A DNA stretch of 9,934 nt from the NCBI GenBank assembly GCA_900770405.1, contig CAAGKL010000010.1:1-9934 (forward strand), written 5' to 3'. The stretch is from Clostridia bacterium. GTDB lineage: Bacteria; Bacillota; Clostridia; UBA1381. The notes beneath the pieces are model-generated. The model saw nothing but the letters and a program-made list of their open reading frames with translations. It ran no database searches and had not been told where the DNA came from. Of the stretch, positions 1-6,860 are shown in pieces. A program made the position numbers and the translations under genes. How positions within the stretch are numbered: the stretch's first letter is position 1; each line of letters begins with the position of its first letter.

Positions 1-318
1 ATCGAGAGAGGACAGGCGATGAAGGCTGTTGCGAAGGAAAAGCAGACCGCATTTCTGGACGTAAATTCGGCTGCGAACAAAATATTCGAGGGCTATGAGC
101 TCGAAGCTGCAAAAAATGCCTTCTATATGACGAACAGCGTGCTTAAAGAGGTATACAAGCTCACCGACGCGGAGCTGAAATCCGTTCCAAACAGCTCGAT
201 ACAGAATAACGGCTACGACCTTGTGCATTTCCCGGAAAACGGTGCAAAGGCTGTTTGCGAGATAGTGGTCGGAGAGTTGAAAAATTCTGACAGCCCGCTT
301 GCATCTTACGTAAAATAA
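1..318 (+). CDS. SGNH/GDSL esterase, rhamnogalacturonan acetylesterase-like (C-terminal part)
   Basis: The frame is open from base 1, so only the last 105 residues are visible; the ATG at 19 is internal. The C-terminus carries the SGNH block V pattern Asp-x-x-His (D at 217-219, H at 226-228) in the sequence YDLVHFPENGAKAV, giving the Asp and His of the Ser-Asp-His triad. It is preceded by an AMKAVAKEKQTAFLDVN stretch and a FEGYELEAAKNAF stretch, which correspond to the AxxxAkekxxpfiDl and GxexxkxxF regions of CE12 rhamnogalacturonan acetylesterases such as YesT. Known enzymes of this family remove acetyl groups from the rhamnogalacturonan I backbone so that lyases can reach it. The neighbouring YesS-like regulator and LplABC-type transporter fit that role. 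The nucleophile Ser and the GxND block lie upstream of the window, so substrate and localisation cannot be settled; another carbohydrate esterase of the SGNH superfamily is possible. Confidence 0.8.
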   Translation: MERGQAMKAVAKEKQTAFLDVNSAANKIFEGYELEAAKNAFYMTNSVLKEVYKLTDAELKSVPNSSIQNNGYDLVHFPENGAKAVCEIVVGELKNSDSPLASYVK

Positions 319-327
319 AGATATAAT
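299..327 (+). promoter_or_regulatory. Candidate sigma-A promoter of the AraC regulator gene
   Basis: A perfect -10 hexamer TATAAT lies at 322-327. Exactly 17 bases upstream is TTGCAT (299-304), which keeps the TTG of the -35 consensus but matches only 3 of 6 positions. The predicted transcription start is near 333-335, leaving a leader of about 70 bases before the start codon at 406. The -35 box would overlap the last codons of the esterase gene. The -10 box and start point fall inside the palindrome at 324-355, which suggests control by a DNA-binding protein. Confidence 0.5.
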
Positions 328-355
328 TATTTTGTCGGGTACGGCAAAATAATTA
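324..355. repeat. AT-rich palindrome overlapping the candidate -10 box (possible operator)
   Basis: The arms are 324-337 (TAATTATTTTGTCG) and 342-355 (CGGCAAAATAATTA) around a four-base centre GGTA. All 14 positions pair, with one G-T mismatch in DNA terms that becomes a wobble in RNA. It lies between the esterase stop and the regulator start. As RNA it could fold, but it is followed by A6G6 and not by T, so it is not a typical terminator for the + strand. Its overlap with TATAAT makes an operator more likely. I saw no second copy in the window. Confidence 0.5.
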
Positions 356-364
356 AAAAAGGGG

Positions 365-392
365 GGAGCTGCCGCGTCGGCGCGGCAGCTCC
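365..392 (+). promoter_or_regulatory. GC-rich 12-bp leader hairpin before the regulator's ribosome binding site
   Basis: GGAGCTGCCGCG (365-376), loop TCGG, CGCGGCAGCTCC (381-392) form a perfect 12-bp stem. It ends 13 bases before the ATG at 406 and just upstream of the ribosome binding site AAAAGGA (394-400). No T tract follows on the + strand, so it is better read as a leader hairpin that may stabilise the mRNA or affect ribosome access. On the opposite strand it is followed by CCCCTTTTTT and could act as a terminator there, but no minus-strand gene ends here. Confidence 0.5.
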
Positions 393-405
393 GAAAAGGA
401 AAATT

Positions 406-2631
406 ATGAGATACATCTATAACTGGCTTAAAAGGAAACACAGCAAGGTATTCTACGGATTTTTAATATCATATGTGGCAGTAATACTTATCCCCGTAAT
501 AATCGGAGGATTTACGTGGTTTGTGCTGATGAATTCCTTCAGCAATGAGGTCGGGAGAATACATAAGGCGGTGCTCAATCAGGTAAAGCTCACCGTTGAC
601 GAGCAGTTCAACAGCATCGAGCGTATGTCGCAGCAGATTTCGATAAATCCTTATGTGATGCAGCTTCTGGCGGCAAAGCAGCCACTTAGTACAGATGTCA
701 ATTATCACATTATTGATATTGTGTCCGAGCTGTCCAATGCGAAAACGGTCAATTCGGGCGTTATTGATGAGTGTTATATATACTTCGGAAATTCAGACCT
801 GATAATAAATTCGTCGACAAAGCTTTCGCCGGAGATGTTCTATCGGTTTGTGAGCAGTTACAAGGATTTTGACTGCGACGGGTGGCGCAGGGATATTCTG
901 GAGAGCAGCGAGGACGTGATGTATCTGCAGCAGACAGTGACCTCGCAGTCGCCGGAATACGACAGCGTTGTTTTTGTAAAGAGCCTTTATACCGGCAGGA
1001 AAAAGAACGGCAAGCTTATAATACATCTGAAAAAGGATTATATTTCCGGGCTGATAGGCGATGTGGAGGATATAAGCGGCTCGGTGGTATGCATCACCGA
1101 CAGCAGCGGCAAGCTGCTGTTTACCAATGCGGCGGACTGCGAGGATATAGCGGCGCTGTATGAGGAGGGCGTCGGAACGGTGACGTATAAAAACGAGCTG
1201 TGGACGGTTGAGGACACATTTTCCGAGTCGCTGATTCCGGATTTGAGATACATTATATTTACGCCGGAGGCGGAGCTCACCGTAAAGGTAAATCAGATGC
1301 GGAAAAAAATATTTGTCACCGTTGTGATGATTGTGCTGCTCGGAGGGATGTTTATCATCTTCTTCGCGCGCAGAAATTATGAGCCGGTTAAAAACCTGAT
1401 TTCAAATCTCGAGCACTTAAACAACAGTAAGTCATATGACGGCGGCGAATATGCGTATATTATGGAAAGCCTGCGGAGTATGCAGGAGGAAAGAGCGGAA
1501 TTAATCGAGACGGTCAGCGCACAGGGTGAGATTGTTAAAGAAAAGTTCCTCACCGAGGTTTTGAAGGGCAATTCCGAGGATACGCTGCTCGGCAGCGGGC
1601 TCGATATTTTCGGGCTGCAAAACGAGGAGGCGTATTTCAGGACGGTAGTGATTATGCGCGACAGCAAGCCCGACGCCGAGGAGATTTCGGCGGTGAAGGA
1701 AATTGCGGGCGAGGCTGGCTGTGTGCGGATTGACGACAAGCTCGCACTGATACTGAGCTTTGACAGCTATGAGGATATAGCCGAAATCACCGCAAAGCTC
1801 GCATCGGGGCTTTCGGATGCCGTAAGTGATGCGTATATAGGCATAGGCGAGATACAGAGCGGAGCGGTGAATATATGCATATCCTACCGACAGGCACTGG
1901 CGGCGTGCGCGCATATGCAAAAGGAAAACAGGTTCGGCGTGCAGGACTACCACGATATGGACTTCGATATTCCGAATAAATTTTATTACCCCGTCGAGAT
2001 GGAAATGAGGATAATAAATTACATAAAAAATATCGAGGTGTCCTCGGCGAAAAAGCTGCTGCTGGAGATAATCGACGAGAACAGCGGTAGGGTGAAGCCG
2101 GATATGCGGCGGCTTTTCTGCTACAATGTTGTGTGTACGGTGAACAAAATCATATACACGGCTTATGAGGAAAAGTACAGGTTTACCGACAGGGAATACT
2201 GCCAGAGACTGCTCGAGGCGAAGAATGACAAGGAATTTAAGGCAATTCTGGAGGAGCTGTTCACCGAGCTGGAGCGGTGCAGTGATGTGCGGAGGATAAG
2301 CAGGAGCGAGGGGCTCAAAATCAGAATAGAGGATTACATCGCGGAGCACTACAACACTACGTCGTTTTCGCTCTCCGGTATGGCAGAGCATTTTAACATC
2401 ACGGCGTCATACCTGTCGCGGTACTTCAAGGAGTGCTTCGGCGAGAATTTCAATTCTTATATTTCGCGCTACAAGATTGAAAAGGCGAAGGAAATGCTCG
2501 TAAACACAAACTATGCCGTGCGCGAAATATCGGCGCTTGTGGGATACTGGGACGTTAACAATTTCATCAAGAACTTCAAGCGGATGGAGGGTGTGACACC
2601 GGGGCAATATCGGGCGAACCGCTCCAAATAG
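406..2631 (+). CDS. Membrane-bound AraC-family transcriptional regulator, YesS/YtdP-like
   Basis: This 741-residue protein has a basic N-terminus and a first membrane segment at about residues 17-40 (ISYVAVILIPVIIGG). An extracytoplasmic sensor region follows at about 45-300. A second membrane segment lies at 302-321 (IFVTVVMIVLLGGMFIIFF), then a cytoplasmic linker of about 310 residues. The C-terminal AraC/XylS DNA-binding domain spans about 640-738. Its two helix-turn-helix units are visible: SLSGMAEHFNITASYLSRYF, and a second unit from VREISALVG to the family signature GVTPGQYR. Length and order match the large Firmicutes regulators YesS and YtdP (about 760-770 residues), which accompany rhamnogalacturonan genes. 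It probably senses an oligosaccharide or a ligand-loaded binding protein outside the cell and activates the downstream operon; that is inference. No histidine kinase or receiver domain is present. The start ATG is supported by AAAAGGA six bases upstream. Confidence 0.9.
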   Translation: MRYIYNWLKRKHSKVFYGFLISYVAVILIPVIIGGFTWFVLMNSFSNEVGRIHKAVLNQVKLTVDEQFNSIERMSQQISINPYVMQLLAAKQPLSTDVNYHIIDIVSELSNAKTVNSGVIDECYIYFGNSDLIINSSTKLSPEMFYRFVSSYKDFDCDGWRRDILESSEDVMYLQQTVTSQSPEYDSVVFVKSLYTGRKKNGKLIIHLKKDYISGLIGDVEDISGSVVCITDSSGKLLFTNAADCEDIAALYEEGVGTVTYKNELWTVEDTFSESLIPDLRYIIFTPEAELTVKVNQMRKKIFVTVVMIVLLGGMFIIFFARRNYEPVKNLISNLEHLNNSKSYDGGEYAYIMESLRSMQEERAELIETVSAQGEIVKEKFLTEVLKGNSEDTLLGSGLDIFGLQNEEAYFRTVVIMRDSKPDAEEISAVKEIAGEAGCVRIDDKLALILSFDSYEDIAEITAKLASGLSDAVSDAYIGIGEIQSGAVNICISYRQALAACAHMQKENRFGVQDYHDMDFDIPNKFYYPVEMEMRIINYIKNIEVSSAKKLLLEIIDENSGRVKPDMRRLFCYNVVCTVNKIIYTAYEEKYRFTDREYCQRLLEAKNDKEFKAILEELFTELERCSDVRRISRSEGLKIRIEDYIAEHYNTTSFSLSGMAEHFNITASYLSRYFKECFGENFNSYISRYKIEKAKEMLVNTNYAVREISALVGYWDVNNFIKNFKRMEGVTPGQYRANRSK

Positions 2632-2648
2632 TCTAACGGGAAAAATAC

Positions 2649-2799
2649 GCGGCGCATCTTACCTCCTTAATCGTCAACGCTAACCAAATCAAAGATTTGG
2701 GCAGCACCCATTGAAACTCGGAGTACTGCGAGAGTGCCGTTGTCCCGCAAGAGGACAACCTGCTCAGGGTCTTTTCCCCGTTACGATTAGTGCGGCGCA
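2649..2799. repeat. 8-bp direct repeat GCGGCGCA flanking the structured element
   Basis: GCGGCGCA occurs at 2649-2656 and again at 2792-2799. The similarity continues imperfectly beyond it: TCTTACCT follows the first copy and GCTTCCT the second. The copies bracket the inverted-repeat element and could be a target-site duplication of about 8 bp. However, the inverted repeats do not start flush with both copies: they begin 11 bases inside on the left and end 2 bases inside on the right. Origin by chance or by local duplication is therefore possible. Confidence 0.35.
2668..2789. repeat. Inverted repeat pair TAATCGT(C)AACG ... CGTTACGATTA
   Basis: The left arm at 2668-2679 reads TAATCGTCAACG and the right arm at 2779-2789 reads CGTTACGATTA. 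These are reverse complements except for one extra C. A competing outer arm, TAACGGGAAAA at 2634-2644, pairs with TTTTCCCCGTTA at 2772-2783 apart from one extra C on the right, and both pairings use the same CGTTA. In RNA these would be mutually exclusive long-range stems. In DNA the 122-bp arrangement resembles a small non-autonomous inverted-repeat element. No transposase gene is present. Confidence 0.4.
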
Positions 2800-2805
2800 G
2801 CTTCC

Positions 2806-2814
2806 TGCTATGTT
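2806..2814 (+). promoter_or_regulatory. Weak candidate extended -10 element upstream of the SLH protein gene
   Basis: TGCTATGTT contains an extended -10 motif (TGn) joined to TATGTT, which matches TATAAT at 4 of 6 positions. I see no -35 box at normal spacing. Transcription starting about seven bases downstream would put the hairpin at 2820-2837 at the very 5' end of the mRNA. This is a weak candidate only; the operon promoter could instead lie further upstream. Confidence 0.2.
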
Positions 2815-2819
2815 TTTTG

Positions 2820-2837
2820 CCGCCGCAGGAGCGGCGG
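2820..2837 (+). promoter_or_regulatory. GC hairpin before the ribosome binding site of the SLH protein gene
   Basis: CCGCCGC (2820-2826), loop AGGA, GCGGCGG (2831-2837) form a perfect 7-bp stem. It ends 13 bases before the ATG at 2851, the same distance as the hairpin upstream of the AraC gene, and four bases before the ribosome binding site GGAG (2841-2844). The T6 run (2813-2818) is on the 5' side, so it does not act as a + strand terminator. Confidence 0.5.
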
Positions 2838-2850
2838 ATTGGAGATTATT

Positions 2851-5800
2851 ATGAAGAAAAAGTTTATTGCATATTTGCTGCTGCTCGGGATAGCGGCGCA
2901 AATGATTGTCTGCGCCGAGCCGCTCGGGCTCACGCCGGTATACAGCACGGATTTATCGCACTGCGTAATAGACCGCGTGCCCGACGAACGGTGGGTGGTC
3001 AGAAAAAACGATTGCGACAAAATCGGCGCGATTATGTACCGTGACGGACGCGTTCTGAAAATTGCCAAGGGTGACGCGGGGGACATTTCCGACACCGGCA
3101 CGGTGCTTTATCTCCCGAATACTATAAGCGGGAGAGCCGTTATAACAATGGAGGTTATGGCAGCGGATACGAGCGTCAATTTTGCGCCTATGTATGTTCT
3201 CGGCTCTGACGGCAAAACCCTGGTATGCTGCACCTTCAACAACAAGGCGCAGATAGGCGTATACTATAACAACGCGTGGAACTATCAGGCGGAATACGCC
3301 GCCGGGCGATGGTACACGCTTACCGCGGACATTGATCTTGACGGGCACACCTTCGACTTTTATGTCGACGGAGTCCCTGTTGCCGAGAATGTCGGCACGA
3401 GAAGCACCTGCGGACAGGCGGCGGCGATAAGCACCTATGTAAACACGGCGAACAGCACGGTATACGCCGGCAAAATTACGGTCGAGGGCGCGCAGCTCGG
3501 CGATGAGCCCGAAATCAAGGACGGGAGCGCGCAAAAGCCCGCAGAGCCGATCGACAATTCCGACAGTGTTGTTGTATTCGAGGACGATTTCGAAGGACAT
3601 CCGACCGGCGCGTACACAGGAATTCTGGGGAGCTGGACAGTTGAAACCGAAAACGACGGCACAACCGAAATTGCCGAAACGGACGACGGCAAAATAGCGA
3701 GAATAAGCAAGGGCGATGAAAAGGGGATGCAGTCGCTCACGTATAGGGCAGATATTGCAACGGCGAGAGCGCTCGGAAATTCCGTTGTGACCCTCGAATA
3801 CAAAATCAGAAACGACAACGCACAGCGTTTCGTCGGCGGACCGTACATTCTGAGCCGCACGCTGACGCCGGGGCTCACCGTAGGTCTGGGCAACGCGGGA
3901 TATGCGTATGCCAACAACGCGGCGAACAGCATCGGCAATTACAGGCAGGGGCAATGGCTGAAAATCAAGCTTGTGATGGACTACCCGAACAAAGTGTACG
4001 ATGTGTACGTGGACGGTGAGCCGGTGCGCCTGGGCGAGGCATTCCGCAGCTCGAACAGTATGGATTTACTGTATATCCGCTTTTATGTCGAGGCAGCGGG
4101 CGCGATGTGCAGCATAGATGATTTCAGGCTGCTTACGACGAACAAGGATATGCCCGAGCCGGCTGATGAGGTGGCGGAGCTTGAGGAGCGAGTGTCCGGC
4201 GGGGGCGGATATTATACCGTTACGCGGGAATATGTCGCCTCATATGCGGCGGTAAAACCGCCGGTTGTTATCGACACGCCCGGATATGACAGCGAGAGAT
4301 TTTTATTTAAGGCGGCTGCGGTGGACTTTCTGGCGGAAAAAAAGCAGGAGGTAACAATCCGCTCCGACGATACGCGGGTGACAATTCCGTACGAGGTGTT
4401 TGAGGGTGTTAAGGGCAGCGGGGACATCACGCTGAGCTTTGACAAAAATGTCGATGCAAAGGAGTTTGAAAGCAGGCTCCCGGGCAGTGATATTAAAAGC
4501 GCCGCAGCTGCGTACAGGCTGAGTATCAGCAGCACGGACGGCGTTCCGGATAAGCTTGCCGGCGGGATAAGCGTAAAGCAGAGCGGTGTTTTTTCGGGTG
4601 AGCCGGACAGATGCGTTGCGGTTGTGAACCTGAGCGGCGGCTGCGAGTACACCGTGTCGAAAAATGACATACTGTCAGGCGGAATATTCTTCATAACCGA
4701 CAGGAGCGGAGAATTTTTGGCGGTTCGTACGGAGAGAACCTTCGGCGATGTCGGAGAGGATTACTGGGCGGCAGAATACATAAAACAGGCGGCGGCGCAC
4801 GGAATATTCGGCGGCTTTGCGGATGGGAGCTTCCGCCCGGAGCTGAGCCTTACCCGGGGCGAGGCGGCTGTTATAACGGCAAAGGCGCTCGGCTTTTGCG
4901 GCGCGGAGTACCGCGGCTGTTTTGATGACATCGACGCCGCGCAGTGGTACGCGCCGTATGTTGAGCAGCTCTATGAGCGGGGGATATTGCCGCACGAGGT
5001 GTTCGGAACAAGCTTTTGCGCCGATGAGCCAATCCTGCGCGGAGAGATGGCGTATATGGCAGCTGCGGCGTATTGCAGCGTGCGCGGCAGGGAAAATAAG
5101 GAGCTGACGAAATTTTTCCGCGACACGGACCTTTCGGATTTAAGCGGTGTCGGCGAGGAAATCGCCGACAGCATAAAGGCGGCATATGTGCTTGACCTGA
5201 TGAACGGAAATGACGGAAAATTTGAGCCGGAGCGGGCGCTGACGCGTGCGCAGGCTGCAAAGGTCGAGCTTGCGCTGCTCGAGGCGCTGCAATATATTGA
5301 CAAGCCTATGGGCATCGAAAAAATGCAGCTGACCGACCTTTACACCTTCCCGTTCACCTACAAATCCTATTACGAGTACATTCCGGACACAAAGCTCGCC
5401 AATATGAATGAGGACGGGGCGTACGGTCTGAATGTCAAATATGAGGCGGGGGAGAGCGACAGGTGGTATCTGGAGGAGCAGAGAAATATAGATGATGATA
5501 TTGTCCCGGAAATAGTCAGGAAAAAATACCTCGGGAACGGCTCGGGCGATGCGCAGCTGGTTGAAAAGCTTATGAAGGCGGTGGAATACGGCTTTTCAAA
5601 GCAGGACGAGACCGGCGGCTTTGACGGCTCGTATGACGAGTACCACGAGGCGGGATTTTTCCTCGAGGAGGTCGGCAGAATTCTGCTGCTTATGCGTGAG
5701 AGCGGGGACAGCTCATATCAGAAATATCTGGATGCCTACACGGATAAGCTGCACAAGGCGATGCAGTGGTTTACCGGCGATGAGGAATTTTACGGCTTTT

Positions 5801-6858
5801 ATGACAAGGGCTATTATGACATATACACGCACAGGTATTTTTATTACGGCGCGGCGATGCTGTACGCGTATAAGCTGATGGGCGATGAAGCCGTAATGCA
5901 GCGGGCGCACAGCCTGCTGCTCGAGGGTATATCCCGAATGACGAAGGAGGGTGTGCTGCCGGAAAAATACGGCTTTGATATAGGCTACGGAGTGGTCAGC
6001 ATACACTGCGCGTTAAGGTGTATGTTTGCTGCCGATGACCCAATGCTTAAATCCGAGCTTTACAGAGTTGCGACAAAATCGAGTGAACATATAATCAACA
6101 AGCTCGATAATAAGGGGAATATCGACGTATCCGACTCGACCAGAGTCGGGCAGGAAACAAAGCACGACGGCACGCTCAAAACCGTGTCGGAAAGAAGCTT
6201 TTATAATGTGCTGTTGGGCATATCAGCCGTGACGGGTCTGGGCGATATGGTAAAGGCGATGCGGCAGATGGCGGTCAGACAGGACTATATTCCCGCGCAC
6301 GTGATTGACAATCTCGATAAAATCGATATGGTGTATAATACGATGAATGTGCCAGATGTGCCGTCGGACGGGAGCGGAAATGTCCGCCTTACCGAGCTTG
6401 CCGTGCGGGGCTATAAGGTCAGCAGCGAGTACGGCGATTCGGGCAGACCCGACGCGATGTTTGAAAACGACGGTAATCTGAACGGCTGGTATACGAGAAA
6501 GCTGCCGCAGTACGTGGATATCGACCTCGGCGTCGAAAGGGAGATAGGACGCGTGGACACGGTGTTCGGCGACACGGGCGAAAAGAGGTATTTTTATTCG
6601 GTTATGGTATCCGACGATGGCGAAAACTGGCGGTACGCGGTGAAGAATACCGCGACAAAGCGCGTTGCGGTCAACAGCGCCGCGTTCGATACCGTAAGGG
6701 GCAGATATGTGCGGGTATGGATTTCAAAAATCACGCCGATGTTCAAAAAATACTGGTTTACCGATTTGCGCGGCGTAAAAATATACGGTATAGATGACGG
6801 GCAGAGCCTTGACTTTGAACCGATTAACGGCGGCTATCTGGGAAAGGTTGAATATTAA
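2851..6858 (+). CDS. Secreted multidomain SLH protein with carbohydrate-binding modules and a possible polysaccharide-degrading region
   Basis: The gene encodes 1335 residues. I chose ATG 2851 because GGAG lies six bases upstream and it begins a clear signal peptide (KKK then YLLLLGIAA, likely cleaved after VCA, residue 22); an in-frame TTG at 2839 is less likely. Two LamG/concanavalin-like beta modules follow at about 30-215 and 241-430 (VVVFEDDFEGHPTGAY opens the second). A beta-rich region lies at about 440-630. Three SLH repeats span about 631-681, 690-742 and 754-813; their binding motifs appear as TRGE, LRGE and TRAQ in place of the usual TRAE. A helix- and aromatic-rich region at about 829-1155 resembles alpha/alpha-toroid lyases and hydrolases, but I cannot assign a family. 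Residues 1179-1315 form an F5/8 type C (discoidin) module (DIDLGVEREI, VSDDGENW, RYVRVWIS). Likely role: wall-anchored binding and possibly cleavage of pectic polysaccharide. The first gene of the transporter operon, 16 bases before the permease. Confidence 0.85.
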   Translation: MKKKFIAYLLLLGIAAQMIVCAEPLGLTPVYSTDLSHCVIDRVPDERWVVRKNDCDKIGAIMYRDGRVLKIAKGDAGDISDTGTVLYLPNTISGRAVITMEVMAADTSVNFAPMYVLGSDGKTLVCCTFNNKAQIGVYYNNAWNYQAEYAAGRWYTLTADIDLDGHTFDFYVDGVPVAENVGTRSTCGQAAAISTYVNTANSTVYAGKITVEGAQLGDEPEIKDGSAQKPAEPIDNSDSVVVFEDDFEGHPTGAYTGILGSWTVETENDGTTEIAETDDGKIARISKGDEKGMQSLTYRADIATARALGNSVVTLEYKIRNDNAQRFVGGPYILSRTLTPGLTVGLGNAGYAYANNAANSIGNYRQGQWLKIKLVMDYPNKVYDVYVDGEPVRLGEAFRSSNSMDLLYIRFYVEAAGAMCSIDDFRLLTTNKDMPEPADEVAELEERVSGGGGYYTVTREYVASYAAVKPPVVIDTPGYDSERFLFKAAAVDFLAEKKQEVTIRSDDTRVTIPYEVFEGVKGSGDITLSFDKNVDAKEFESRLPGSDIKSAAAAYRLSISSTDGVPDKLAGGISVKQSGVFSGEPDRCVAVVNLSGGCEYTVSKNDILSGGIFFITDRSGEFLAVRTERTFGDVGEDYWAAEYIKQAAAHGIFGGFADGSFRPELSLTRGEAAVITAKALGFCGAEYRGCFDDIDAAQWYAPYVEQLYERGILPHEVFGTSFCADEPILRGEMAYMAAAAYCSVRGRENKELTKFFRDTDLSDLSGVGEEIADSIKAAYVLDLMNGNDGKFEPERALTRAQAAKVELALLEALQYIDKPMGIEKMQLTDLYTFPFTYKSYYEYIPDTKLANMNEDGAYGLNVKYEAGESDRWYLEEQRNIDDDIVPEIVRKKYLGNGSGDAQLVEKLMKAVEYGFSKQDETGGFDGSYDEYHEAGFFLEEVGRILLLMRESGDSSYQKYLDAYTDKLHKAMQWFTGDEEFYGFYDKGYYDIYTHRYFYYGAAMLYAYKLMGDEAVMQRAHSLLLEGISRMTKEGVLPEKYGFDIGYGVVSIHCALRCMFAADDPMLKSELYRVATKSSEHIINKLDNKGNIDVSDSTRVGQETKHDGTLKTVSERSFYNVLLGISAVTGLGDMVKAMRQMAVRQDYIPAHVIDNLDKIDMVYNTMNVPDVPSDGSGNVRLTELAVRGYKVSSEYGDSGRPDAMFENDGNLNGWYTRKLPQYVDIDLGVEREIGRVDTVFGDTGEKRYFYSVMVSDDGENWRYAVKNTATKRVAVNSAAFDTVRGRYVRVWISKITPMFKKYWFTDLRGVKIYGIDDGQSLDFEPINGGYLGKVEY

Positions 6859-6860
6859 AA

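Larger units (their letters stand above)
2632..2850. other. Gene-free 219-base intergenic region with dense inverted repeats
   Basis: No convincing + strand reading frame exists here. The region contains several potential hairpins: CCAAATC-AAA-GATTTGG (2684-2700), GTTGTCC-CGCAAGA-GGACAAC (2739-2759) and the GC hairpin at 2820-2837. It also has long-range inverted repeats, listed separately. There is no hairpin followed by a T tract on the + strand, so no clear intrinsic terminator ends the regulator gene. I compared it by eye with common riboswitch cores (TPP, FMN, cobalamin, c-di-GMP, T-box, glycine) and with tRNA, SRP and 6S patterns and recognise none. It could be the leader of the operon, a small structured RNA, or a small inverted-repeat element. 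Confidence 0.6.

Noticed and set aside
365..392. Intrinsic terminator of the esterase gene
   Set aside because: The stem is followed by GAAAAGGAAAATT and not by a T tract on the + strand. The T6 lies on the other side and would serve only minus-strand transcription, for which there is no gene.
1501..2391. Long minus-strand open frame (296 codons) opposite the AraC gene
   Set aside because: It lies fully opposite a clear AraC coding sequence, has no recognisable domain and is rich in His and Arg as expected from antisense of GC-biased codons.
2511..2657. 48-codon minus-strand frame starting behind a perfect AAGGAGGT
   Set aside because: Most of it is antisense to the AraC DNA-binding domain (it contains CPGVTPSIRLKF, the reverse of the GVTPGQYR region), so the peptide is not accepted as a gene. 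The ribosome site itself is kept as a finding.
2632..2789. Integron attC-like site (GTCTAAC at 2631-2637 and GTTACGA at 2780-2786)
   Set aside because: The first box fits RYYYAAC but the second breaks GTTRRRY, no integrase or cassette array is seen, and the first box overlaps the stop codon of a resident gene.
2839..2850. Upstream TTG start for the SLH protein
   Set aside because: The ribosome site GGAG (2841-2844) would lie inside the coding sequence; ATG 2851 has proper spacing and a normal signal-peptide start.
2953..3954. Long minus-strand open frame (333 codons) opposite the SLH protein gene
   Set aside because: Low-complexity Arg/Val-rich antisense product with no domain; the + strand frame shows clear modules.
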